Below, in pieces: positions 23,294 through 30,659 of a stretch of DNA of 47,776 nt. How positions within the stretch are numbered: the first letter of the stretch is position 1; every line of letters starts with the position of its first letter. Below the pieces are notes generated by a model. The model saw nothing but the letters and a program-made list of their open reading frames with translations. It was not told the DNA's origin and made no database searches. The translations under genes and the position numbers were made by a program. This DNA is from Chthoniobacter sp. (GTDB lineage Bacteria > Verrucomicrobiota > Verrucomicrobiia > Chthoniobacterales > Chthoniobacteraceae), in the NCBI GenBank assembly GCA_028293645.1, contig JAQGOK010000133.1, positions 1-47,776 on the forward strand, written 5' to 3'.

Positions 23294-24967
23294 GTGTCCC
23301 TGCCCGATCCGCTTCCAGACAATCCGACCCGGTGGGATGGCTGGAAGAACTACAACTCAGACGACGTTTATGCGCGTCTCTGTCTGAGCTTTGATTCAAA
23401 TCCGACGGCGGAGCTGATCGAAGATAACTGCCGCAAACTGCTCGTTTGGTGGCAGAAAAAGCTGCCCTTAAAGAATCAGCCGAGCAATCCGCTCGCGCAG
23501 CTGTTGCGCGGCGGTCTCGACGACGCGCCGAGGTATCTGGCGGAAGCGCGGACGATCCTCCTCGATCCCGAAGCGCGCGCTCGGATTGACCTGGCCTTGC
23601 ATGACCGCGCGATCCTGAACGCGCTCGAGGATTTCAAGAAAGTTCTGGCGTTCGCATTGGGGAACAACCAACTGCGCGATGACGACGAGCAACGGCTGTA
23701 TGAGCGTGGCCGGAATCTGGGGCTTTCACGCGATGAGATGAAGCGTGCGGTGGATGCGGAGTTGCTCCGGCTCGGCGCGGTACGCGTGGGAGCGGCCGCG
23801 CAAGTACCGCTTGCGGCGGCTGTCGGAGCTGCTCAAGGGAATGTTGTCTTCGGCGAGGGAAAAACACCGCCCGAAGAGTTCCGGCGCATCTTGCGGATGT
23901 CCCGTCTTTGTCTCGAGGGCGAAGAGATGAGCGACGATCAGCGGGACGCGATGTGCAATCTGGGTGAAAGCCTCGGACTCACCGGGGGCGAAGCCGAAGA
24001 CCTGATCGATGAATATCTTGAGCAGGTGGATGGAATGCCGCCGCTGCCGATGACCGCCTCTGCGCGCGGCGGGGTGATCGCGCCGCCCGCGCCGAGAACC
24101 GCCGTGCTTCCCGCGCAGCGGAAGGCGGAAGCGGCTCCGGCGCCGAGAGTTGCCGTAGGGCCTAAACCGGTTGTGCAGGTAGTGAACACGTCGCCTCTCG
24201 CGCGCACCCAGGAGCGGCAGGATCACCCAAACTTCCGCAGCGCAACGGGCATGGCGTTTCTCTTCGTTCCCTCTGGTTCCTTCATGATGGGGAGCGCGGC
24301 GCCAGACGCGCAGCCGCACGAGCAACCCGTCGGGCAGGTGACGCAGGCGTGCTTCTACATGGCGCGGTTTCCGGTGACGAACGCGCAGTTCGAACAATTC
24401 GACGCCGCGCATCGAAACAAGCGCGCACCGTGGGCCGACGGAGAGCACCCCGTCGTGTATGTGACCAGCCGCGAAGCCGAGAGCTTCTGCAGGTGGATGA
24501 GTTCACGCGAAGGGAAAAAATACCGGCTGCCGACCGAAGCGGAGTGGGAGTACGCCGCGCGCGGAGTGGAAGGCTACATCTATCCTTGGGGGGAGCGCCT
24601 CGACGCAGGCCATTACGCGAACTTTGCGGACAAAAATACGAACTTCGCGTGGCGTGATCCGAACATCGACGACGGTTTTGCAGAGACCTCGCCTGTCGGC
24701 AGCTTTGTCAAAGGAGCAAGCCCGTTTGGGATCGAGGATCTCGCCGGCAACGTCTTCGAGTGGTGTCTCGACTGCTTTGAACCCTACAAGGGTCGCGAGC
24801 GGGTCAATCCCCGGGGTCAAACCGGCGGTGCGAAGCGAAATTATCGCGGAGGCAGTTGGAAATCACGCGCAGGAAGCCTTCGGGCGAGTGCCCGCGCCTT
24901 CAATCTTCCCGATTACTCGTCGAATGACGTCGGCTTCCGCGTGGTCTGCGAGTGCGAGCCGACCTGA
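23294..24967 (+). CDS. J-like (HPD-less) / tandem helical-repeat / FGE-fold protein, partner of the Hsp70
   Basis: A 557-residue protein starting at GTG 23294, 21 bases after hsp70. Residues ~22-105 resemble a J domain: DDVYARLCLSF, helix II ELIEDNCRKLLVWWQKK, and helix III with YLAEARTILLDPEARARID, which parallels DnaJ's 'EAYEVLSDPEKRAAYD'; the HPD tripeptide is absent. Two similar helical units follow (~125-160 LRDDDEQRLYERGRNLGLS; ~210-245 MSDDQRDAMCNLGESLGLT), TerB-like in appearance. After an Ala/Pro linker (~255-310) comes an FGE/SUMF1 domain (~315-555): FVPSGSFMMGS, PVTNAQFEQFD, YRLPTEAEWEYAARG, DLAGNVFEW, YRGGSWKSRAGSLR, VGFRVV. The catalytic cysteine pair of formylglycine-generating enzyme is not evident, so a binding role (C-type-lectin-like fold) is more likely. 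No export signal is seen. Confidence 0.8.
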   Translation: MSLPDPLPDNPTRWDGWKNYNSDDVYARLCLSFDSNPTAELIEDNCRKLLVWWQKKLPLKNQPSNPLAQLLRGGLDDAPRYLAEARTILLDPEARARIDLALHDRAILNALEDFKKVLAFALGNNQLRDDDEQRLYERGRNLGLSRDEMKRAVDAELLRLGAVRVGAAAQVPLAAAVGAAQGNVVFGEGKTPPEEFRRILRMSRLCLEGEEMSDDQRDAMCNLGESLGLTGGEAEDLIDEYLEQVDGMPPLPMTASARGGVIAPPAPRTAVLPAQRKAEAAPAPRVAVGPKPVVQVVNTSPLARTQERQDHPNFRSATGMAFLFVPSGSFMMGSAAPDAQPHEQPVGQVTQACFYMARFPVTNAQFEQFDAAHRNKRAPWADGEHPVVYVTSREAESFCRWMSSREGKKYRLPTEAEWEYAARGVEGYIYPWGERLDAGHYANFADKNTNFAWRDPNIDDGFAETSPVGSFVKGASPFGIEDLAGNVFEWCLDCFEPYKGRERVNPRGQTGGAKRNYRGGSWKSRAGSLRASARAFNLPDYSSNDVGFRVVCECEPT

Positions 24968-25050
24968 GCGGGATCGCCTCCCGGGATCTCGGTTCCCTCT
25001 TCCGTACTGCTCAGTGCCTGAAGGCTGAACACATCCGGAGTGATGCCCTG

Positions 25051-25087
25051 AAATACAAACAGCCAGCCCACTTTCGAGGGCTGGCTG
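25051..25087 (-). terminator. Rho-independent terminator downstream of rpsU
   Basis: A perfect 10-bp stem, CAGCCAGCCC / GGGCTGGCTG (25060-25069 and 25078-25087), has an 8-base loop. Read on the minus strand it is followed by TTTGTATTT. It lies 50 bases past the rpsU stop. The plus-strand side lacks a T-run, so it mainly serves rpsU. Confidence 0.75.
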
Positions 25088-25136
25088 AATCAAAATCGGA
25101 ATTCTCGCAACCGGCAGGCTCCGGCCTTCGAGAGCT

Positions 25137-25334
25137 CTACTGAGAGTTGAAGCGGAACTTGGCCTTCGCGCGCTTGGCGTTGGCTTTGGCTTTGCGCTTG
25201 GTCTTTTGCGTGGGCGTTTCGAACGCGCGGAGGCGCCGGATCTCGTCCATGATTCCTTCAGTGTCGAGCTTGCTCTTGAGACGTTTCAGAGCGCGATCGA
25301 TAGGCTCTCCTTTGCGCACGATGACTTCAGGCAT
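25137..25334 (-). CDS. rpsU: 30S ribosomal protein S21
   Basis: A 65-residue basic protein of the small ribosomal subunit: MPEVIVRKGEPIDRALKRLK is the S21 signature, followed by LDTEGIMDEIRRLRAFETPTQK and a lysine/arginine-rich tail. S21 helps mRNA base pairing with the anti-Shine-Dalgarno. Length is normal. It is preceded by an AAGGGAAA ribosome-binding stretch and stands alone between the FGE gene (convergent) and the Minf_1886 gene (divergent). A hairpin terminator follows. Confidence 0.95.
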   Translation of the reverse strand: MPEVIVRKGEPIDRALKRLKSKLDTEGIMDEIRRLRAFETPTQKTKRKAKANAKRAKAKFRFNSQ

Positions 25335-25654
25335 GTGTTTTCCCTTGGGTAAATGGTTGGTGTAATGCTGCTGGGAATCAGCAGAGGTGGAGCGTAGGAG
25401 GGCGCCCGGAAGCCGTCAATGGCAGCTTTCGGGAAAGTTCCTGCACCCCGAAAGGTGCGCTCATTCCGGGGTTTCAGCTGCTTTCCCGCCGCAACAAACG
25501 CGCAAGTTCGCGAGATCCACGGAGCAGTTGACGGTCCGAGGCATCGTGCATAGTGTCGCGCCGCAGTTTTCGAAGCCCCGCGCGTGGTGCATCACACCTC
25601 GCGCGCTGGGTGGGTTCCCCGCCCGCCCGGCTGATTCGGAAGTGCAATGATCCT
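25335..25654. other. Divergent intergenic region between rpsU and the Minf_1886-type gene
   Basis: 320 bases. On the rpsU side an AAGGGAAA ribosome-binding stretch precedes the ATG, and a 6-bp hairpin CTGCTG-GGAAT-CAGCAG lies at 25368-25384. The plus-strand ORF at 25387 has an atypical, Arg/Pro-rich translation and is judged non-coding. Promoters for both flanking genes must be here, but none matches consensus well enough to name. No repeat or RNA gene is recognised. Confidence 0.5.
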
Positions 25655-26083
25655 ATGCAGAAACTCGATTTTGGTGAAGCGCTCGATCTGATTCACAGCC
25701 GGGATCCCCGCTATGATCGTGAGGCTTACCACTTCCTGCGTGATGCGCTTGATTACACGATCAAGCAGCGCAAAAAGGCCAAAGAAGGCATCGGGCACGT
25801 CAGCGGGCAGCAGTTGCTGGAAGGCATTCGCCAATACGCGTTGAAGCAGTTCGGCCCCATGGTGCCGACCGTCCTGGGTTACTGGGGTGTCGAGCGTTGC
25901 GATGATTTCGGCGAGATGGTGTTTAACCTGATCCGCGTCGGGATTTTCGGGAAGACGGACCGCGATTCGATTGAGGATTTCAAGCCCGGCTACTCCTTTC
26001 AGGAGGCGTTCGTGGCGCCGTTTCTTCCTGATCAGCCGTCGGCGCATCCGCGGCTGAACGCGGGGTCGCCGGTCAAAAACTAA
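25655..26083 (+). CDS. Minf_1886-type Verrucomicrobia/Planctomycetes-restricted protein
   Basis: A 142-residue soluble protein. ATG 25655 (MQKLDFGEALDLIHSRDPRYDREAYHFL) is the right start; the track version from 25553 adds a spurious leader. The order of motifs matches the small family known from Verrucomicrobia and Planctomycetes (Minf_1886, TIGR04138 type): RDPRYDREAYHFLRDALDYT, GHVSGQQLLEGIRQYALKQFGPMV, VLGYWGVERCDDFGEMVFNLI and GIFGKTDRDSIEDFKPGYSFQEAF. Its function is unknown. Its presence is a strong taxonomic clue for this window. It is monocistronic as far as can be seen. Confidence 0.85.
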   Translation: MQKLDFGEALDLIHSRDPRYDREAYHFLRDALDYTIKQRKKAKEGIGHVSGQQLLEGIRQYALKQFGPMVPTVLGYWGVERCDDFGEMVFNLIRVGIFGKTDRDSIEDFKPGYSFQEAFVAPFLPDQPSAHPRLNAGSPVKN

Positions 26084-26185
26084 CTTCGGCTCGCGGTTTG
26101 CGAGGAAGCCCGACGGATGGAATGAGTAGGGCCCGTTTTCGCCCGCCTCCTGCCATCCCACCCATCGCACTCAGCTCTTCGCGTG

Positions 26186-28756
26186 ATGAACCACTCGCAT
26201 TCTCCGCTCACTTCCTCCGCTCGTCCGATCACTTTCCCTGCCACGGACGCGCAGACGTTTACGTTGCCCAACGGCTTGGGAATCATCGTTCAGGAGGATC
26301 ACAGCGCGCCGGTGACGAGCGTGCAGGTTTGGATCGAAACGGGGAGCATCCACGAAGACCAGCATCTTGGCGCCGGGCTTTCGCATCTGCTCGAGCATAT
26401 GCTCTTCAAAGGGACGAAAACGCGCGGCGCCAGCGAGTTCGCGCAGCGCGTTCAGGACGCGGGCGGCTACATCAATGCCTACACCTCGTTCGATCGCACT
26501 GTTTATTGGATCGATATTCCTTCGCGCGGCACCAGCACCGCGCTGGAACTGCTGAGCGACGCGGTGATGAACTCGACGTTGCCGCCGGAAGAATACGTGA
26601 AGGAGCAGGAGGTCATTCGGCGTGAATTCGCGATGGGGAATGACGACCCGGACCGGGTGAGCGGACAGGCGCTCTTCGCCACCGCATATCGCGAACACCC
26701 TTATCGCTTCCCGGTGATCGGCCATCTCGATGTCTTCGACGCCATGCAGCGCGACGAGGTGATGGCTTACTACCGGCGGCGCTACGTGCCGAACAACATG
26801 TTCTTCGTCGTGACCGGCGACATCGATCCCGCGGCGGTGCACACCCAGCTCGCGGAAATCTTCGCGCCGTATCCTCGCCGGAGCTTGCCGCCCGTGCTGA
26901 TGCCGCAGGAGCCGCCGCAACTTGCCCGGCGTGAATCCCATATCGAGTTCGCCACCGAGCTGACACGACTGAACCTCGCCTGGCATGTGCCGGGGCTCAC
27001 GCACCCGGATATCCCGGCGCTCGATGTGCTCGCGATGGTGCTCGGCCACGGACGCAGCGCCCGCCTTTACAAGCGACTCCGCGAAGACGCGGCGCTGGTG
27101 CATTCGGTGGACGCCTGGTGTTATGCGCCGGGCCAGCCGGGCTTGTTCGGCATCGACGCCGTACTTGATGCCGAGCATCGGAGTGCCGCACAGGATCAGA
27201 TGCTCGCGATGGTGGCGGAAATTGCCGAGTCGGGCATCACTCCCGCGGAGCTGGAGAAAGCGAAGAAGGCATCGCTCAGCCACCAACTCGGTGCGGTGAC
27301 CACGATGCGCGGAAAGGCCAGCGATCTCGGCTCGAACTGGATCCTCACGCGGAATCTCGACTTCTCCCGCGACTACCTCGCCGCCATTCAGCGCGTCACC
27401 GTCGCCGACATCGCGCGGGTGACTGGCCGATACTGCACGGATCAAAACCTCACGGTCACGTCGCTGAATCCGCCCGGAACGCTCTCGACCGTGAGAGTCG
27501 AGCAATCCGCAGTGCGAGCCGGCGAAGTCCGCCGCACCGAAATCGCGAACGGCTTGCGCCTTCTGGTTCGGGAAGATGCGCGGCTGCCACTTGTCACGCT
27601 GGTTGCCTCGGTCAAAGCCGGCCTGCTTTCCGAAACCGCGGAGAACAACGGCATCACGCGCCTGCTTTCGAAAGTGTTGCTCAAAGGGACTACTCACCGG
27701 ACCGCGGAACAGCTCGCTGACGAGATCGAAGCGGTCGGCGGCAGCATTTCGAGCGACGCGGGTAACAATTCGATCAACGTCTTTGTCAAAGTGATGGAGC
27801 CGGATCTGCGGCTTGGGCTGGAGATCCTTGCCGACGTTTTGCTACACGCCAGTTTGCCGGAGAAGGCGATCGCGCGCGAAAAGGAAGTGCAGCTCGCCGG
27901 GATCAAGGCCGAGGAGGAAGAGCTGACCGTAGTCGCCCGCAATCTTCTGCGCGCGCGGCTCTTCGCGGGGCATCCCTACGGATTGCGCCACTTGGGCGAA
28001 GTGGAGTCGGTGAAGCGCCTGAGCCGCGATGATTTGCAGCGCTTTCGCGACCGCCACCTGGTCGCGCGGAACTGCGTGATCGGCGTTTTCGGAAAGGTTC
28101 ACTCGGAGGAAGTTCAGGCGCTGGTCGAGGAAGTTTTGGGCGGGATGGTGAGTGGCGAACCGGCACTGGTGACCGTGCCGCAGCCGGTTCCGCTGCAAAG
28201 CTCGGTCGAAGTGGAGGAGCTGAAGGACAAACAACAGGCGGTGCTGATGACCGGCTTCCAGGCGGCCGATCTCTTCAGCCCGGATCGCCCGGCTTTGGAG
28301 TTGCTCGATGAAGCCTGCAGCGATCTTGGTTCCCGCTTTTTCCTCCGTATTCGCGAAGAGATGGGTCTCGCCTACTTCGTCGGCAGTTCGCAAATGGCCG
28401 GCCTCGCTCCTGGGCCGTTTGTCTTCTATTGCGGCACCGATCCGGCGAAAGTGGCCGACGTACAGGCCGCGTTGCAGGATGAAATCCGCAAGCTCGCCGA
28501 AGGCGGGCTGACCGCCGCCGAACTGGCCCGGGCTCGGGAGAAGTACCTGGGCGCGCAAGATATTCGCAATCAGTCGAACGACAGCTTCGCGTTCACCTGC
28601 GCACTGGATGAACTCTATGGCCTCGGCTTCGATCATCATGAAACGATGCGGCGTGAGATCGAAGCGGTGACCATCGAGGAAGTCCGGCGCGTCGCCCGGA
28701 AATACTTTGCCGAACAGCCGAGCATCACGGCCATCGTTCGCCCGCCCGCGGCTTAG
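26186..28756 (+). CDS. M16 family zinc metallopeptidase (pitrilysin-like, two-domain)
   Basis: An 856-residue protease. GTG 26183 and ATG 26186 are both possible; ATG is chosen. The first half has the inverted zinc motif H-x-x-E-H in LSHLLEHMLFKGT and the downstream Glu in EEYVKEQEVIRREFAM; GGYINAYTSFDRTVYW is typical. The second half (from ~440, NGLRLLVREDARLPLVTLV) has the same fold, but the motif position reads NGITRLLSKVLLKGT without H-x-x-E-H, so it is the inactive partner. It contains the substrate-clamping region RFFLRIREEMGLAYFVGSS. A single chain thus carries both subunits that in other bacteria are often separate genes. No signal peptide is evident, so a cytoplasmic location is likely. 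It degrades peptides; the natural substrate is unknown. Confidence 0.93.
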   Translation: MNHSHSPLTSSARPITFPATDAQTFTLPNGLGIIVQEDHSAPVTSVQVWIETGSIHEDQHLGAGLSHLLEHMLFKGTKTRGASEFAQRVQDAGGYINAYTSFDRTVYWIDIPSRGTSTALELLSDAVMNSTLPPEEYVKEQEVIRREFAMGNDDPDRVSGQALFATAYREHPYRFPVIGHLDVFDAMQRDEVMAYYRRRYVPNNMFFVVTGDIDPAAVHTQLAEIFAPYPRRSLPPVLMPQEPPQLARRESHIEFATELTRLNLAWHVPGLTHPDIPALDVLAMVLGHGRSARLYKRLREDAALVHSVDAWCYAPGQPGLFGIDAVLDAEHRSAAQDQMLAMVAEIAESGITPAELEKAKKASLSHQLGAVTTMRGKASDLGSNWILTRNLDFSRDYLAAIQRVTVADIARVTGRYCTDQNLTVTSLNPPGTLSTVRVEQSAVRAGEVRRTEIANGLRLLVREDARLPLVTLVASVKAGLLSETAENNGITRLLSKVLLKGTTHRTAEQLADEIEAVGGSISSDAGNNSINVFVKVMEPDLRLGLEILADVLLHASLPEKAIAREKEVQLAGIKAEEEELTVVARNLLRARLFAGHPYGLRHLGEVESVKRLSRDDLQRFRDRHLVARNCVIGVFGKVHSEEVQALVEEVLGGMVSGEPALVTVPQPVPLQSSVEVEELKDKQQAVLMTGFQAADLFSPDRPALELLDEACSDLGSRFFLRIREEMGLAYFVGSSQMAGLAPGPFVFYCGTDPAKVADVQAALQDEIRKLAEGGLTAAELARAREKYLGAQDIRNQSNDSFAFTCALDELYGLGFDHHETMRREIEAVTIEEVRRVARKYFAEQPSITAIVRPPAA

Positions 28757-28815
28757 CACGCGGTCGCACGAAAGCAGCATCCCGCTGGCCGGGAAGGCAG
28801 TACTCGGCCAAAGGG

Positions 28816-28844
28816 TTGACGCTTTGCGCGGTTCGCTTTCCTAT
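28816..28844 (+). promoter_or_regulatory. Weak candidate promoter for the PVC cytochrome pair
   Basis: TTGACG (28816-28821), 17 bases, TCCTAT (28839-28844). The -35 box is good and the -10 box poor. The gene starts at 28854. Confidence 0.28.
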
Positions 28845-28853
28845 TCCACTCCC

Positions 28854-30659
28854 ATGCGTTTCCCCCTCGTTTCGTCAATTTTCCTCGTGCTTTCCGCGGT
28901 CGTTCCAAGCCGGGGCGCGGAGGATCCGCTCGCCGATAAACGGCGCCCGGTTGCTTCCACCGAAGCGCTGCCTGCGACCGAAGCGGCTCAGAAAATGGGT
29001 CTGCCTCCGGGCTTTCGCGCACAACTTGTCGCGGCCGAACCGGACGTGGTGCAGCCGATCGCCTACACGATGGACGATCGCGGACGTCTGTGGGTTCTGG
29101 AGAACACGAACTACCCAAACTGCCCCGGCGAAGCGAAGGACAAGATCCTGATCCTCGAAGACACGGATGGAGATGGCAAAGCCGACAAGCGCACGGTCTT
29201 TCACGACAAGATCACGTTCGCCTCCGGCATTGCGGTCGGCTTCGGCGGCGTCTGGGTCGGCGCCCCGCCGAATCTGCTCTTCATTCCAGACAAGAACGGT
29301 GACGACAAGCCGGACGGGGAGCCTGAGACAGTTCTCGATGGTTGGGGCTGGGAGGACACGCACGAGACCCTGAACAACTTCACGTGGGGTCCGGACGGCT
29401 GGATGTACGGCACGCACGGCATCTTCACGAATTCCAACGTAGGCGCGCCCGGCACTCCAAAAGCGGAGCGGACCCCGATCAACGCCGGGGTCTGGCGGTT
29501 GCACCCGGTCACCCGGAAGTTTGAGGTCTATGCGGAAGGCGCGAGCAATCAGTGGGGCGTCGATTGGAACGACCATGGCCAGGCGTTCTTCGAGGCGTGC
29601 GTGATCCCGCACATGTGGCAGTTGATCCAGGGCGCGCGTTATCACCGCCAGGCCGGTTCGCATTTCAACAAACACACCTACGAAGACATCGGCACGATTG
29701 CCGACTTCGAGTACGAGAAGCGCGCCTACTGCGGCGCCATGGTTTACCTCGGAGGCCAGTGGCCGGCGGAGTTCCGGAACACGTTTTTTTTCCAGGACAT
29801 TCACATGAACAAGCTGCGCAACGAGCGGATGGAGCGGCGCGGCTCGGGATACAAGGCGGTGAAGAACATGGATTTCCTGGTGGCGAACGATCCGTGGTTC
29901 CGCGGCCTCAGCCCGCAATACGGCCCGGACGGTTCGGTCTTCCTGAATGATTGGTATGACAAGGTGCCCTGCCACCAGCAGCGCGCGTTCACTGACCGAT
30001 CGAACGGGCGCATTTACAAGATCGTTTACGAGGGAGCGAAAGCTCAGCCGGTTGATCTCGCCAAGGCGACCGACGCCGAGTTGGTCCAGATGCAGTTGCA
30101 CGCGAACGACTGGTTCGTCCGGCACGCGCGGCGGATTCTGCAGGAACGCGGGCCGAAACCCGAAGTACACGCGGCCCTCGCGAAGATGCTGGCCGAGAAT
30201 CCGGACGAGACGCGTCAACTGCGGGCGCTCTGGACTTTGCACTGCACTGGCGGACTGACGGAGGCGTTGGCGGTCCAGTCGCTCAGCGCGAGATCAGAAT
30301 GGGTGCGCGCCTGGACGGTGCAACTTGCCTGTGAAGCGGGTGCTCCCTCCGAAGCGCTGCTTTTGAAGTTTGCGGAAATGGCGAAGGCGGATCCTTCGCC
30401 GGTGGTTCGCCTTTACCTCGCTTCGGGCGCGCAGCGCATCCCAGTGGCTCAACGGTGGCCGGTTTTGGAGGGACTCGCGTCCCGTGCGGAGGATGCAAAG
30501 GATCACAACTTGCCGCTGATGCTTTGGTATGCCGCCGAACCTGCCGTGGCCGCGAACGTTACCAAAGCCGCTGAACTGTTGGCGGGGTGCCAGATTCCCC
30601 AGGTGCAGGAATTCATCACCCGGCGCATGGCCGCCTCAGCTACGGCCCAGGCGCAATGA
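28854..30659 (+). CDS. Piru_Ver_Nterm-type membrane-bound dehydrogenase domain protein
   Basis: A 601-residue exported protein of the PVC-specific family whose N-terminal beta-propeller resembles sugar dehydrogenases. ATG 28854 gives a signal peptide (MRFPLVSSIFLVLSAVVPSRGAEDP); the track start at 28707 lies in the upstream gene's tail. Typical motifs: GLPPGFRAQLVAAEPDVVQPIAY, DDRGRLWVLENTNYP, ILEDTDGDGKADKRTVF (calcium-loop-like), VWVGAPPNLLFIPDKNGD, NNFTWGPDGWMYGTHG, NQWGVDWNDHGQAFF and FLNDWYDKVPCHQQ. The last ~150 residues are HEAT-like helices. In most relatives the CxxCH heme domain is in the same chain; here it is in the next gene, which overlaps by four bases (ATGA). Probably periplasmic; the substrate may be a carbohydrate, but this is not proven. 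Confidence 0.88.
   Translation: MRFPLVSSIFLVLSAVVPSRGAEDPLADKRRPVASTEALPATEAAQKMGLPPGFRAQLVAAEPDVVQPIAYTMDDRGRLWVLENTNYPNCPGEAKDKILILEDTDGDGKADKRTVFHDKITFASGIAVGFGGVWVGAPPNLLFIPDKNGDDKPDGEPETVLDGWGWEDTHETLNNFTWGPDGWMYGTHGIFTNSNVGAPGTPKAERTPINAGVWRLHPVTRKFEVYAEGASNQWGVDWNDHGQAFFEACVIPHMWQLIQGARYHRQAGSHFNKHTYEDIGTIADFEYEKRAYCGAMVYLGGQWPAEFRNTFFFQDIHMNKLRNERMERRGSGYKAVKNMDFLVANDPWFRGLSPQYGPDGSVFLNDWYDKVPCHQQRAFTDRSNGRIYKIVYEGAKAQPVDLAKATDAELVQMQLHANDWFVRHARRILQERGPKPEVHAALAKMLAENPDETRQLRALWTLHCTGGLTEALAVQSLSARSEWVRAWTVQLACEAGAPSEALLLKFAEMAKADPSPVVRLYLASGAQRIPVAQRWPVLEGLASRAEDAKDHNLPLMLWYAAEPAVAANVTKAAELLAGCQIPQVQEFITRRMAASATAQAQ

Noticed and set aside
24240-24967. Possible diversity-generating retroelement target (FGE/C-type-lectin fold at C-terminus)
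   Set aside because: No reverse transcriptase, template repeat or accessory gene is seen nearby, so the fold alone does not support a DGR.
25387-25650. 87-residue plus-strand ORF upstream of the Minf_1886 gene
   Set aside because: Arg/Pro-rich, no motif, no ribosome-binding site, and overlaps the promoter region of two divergent genes.
26171-27697. 508-residue minus-strand ORF
   Set aside because: Antisense to the M16 peptidase, whose zinc motif is intact on the plus strand.
28875-30242. 455-residue minus-strand ORF
   Set aside because: Antisense to the Piru_Ver_Nterm gene; composition is shadow-like.
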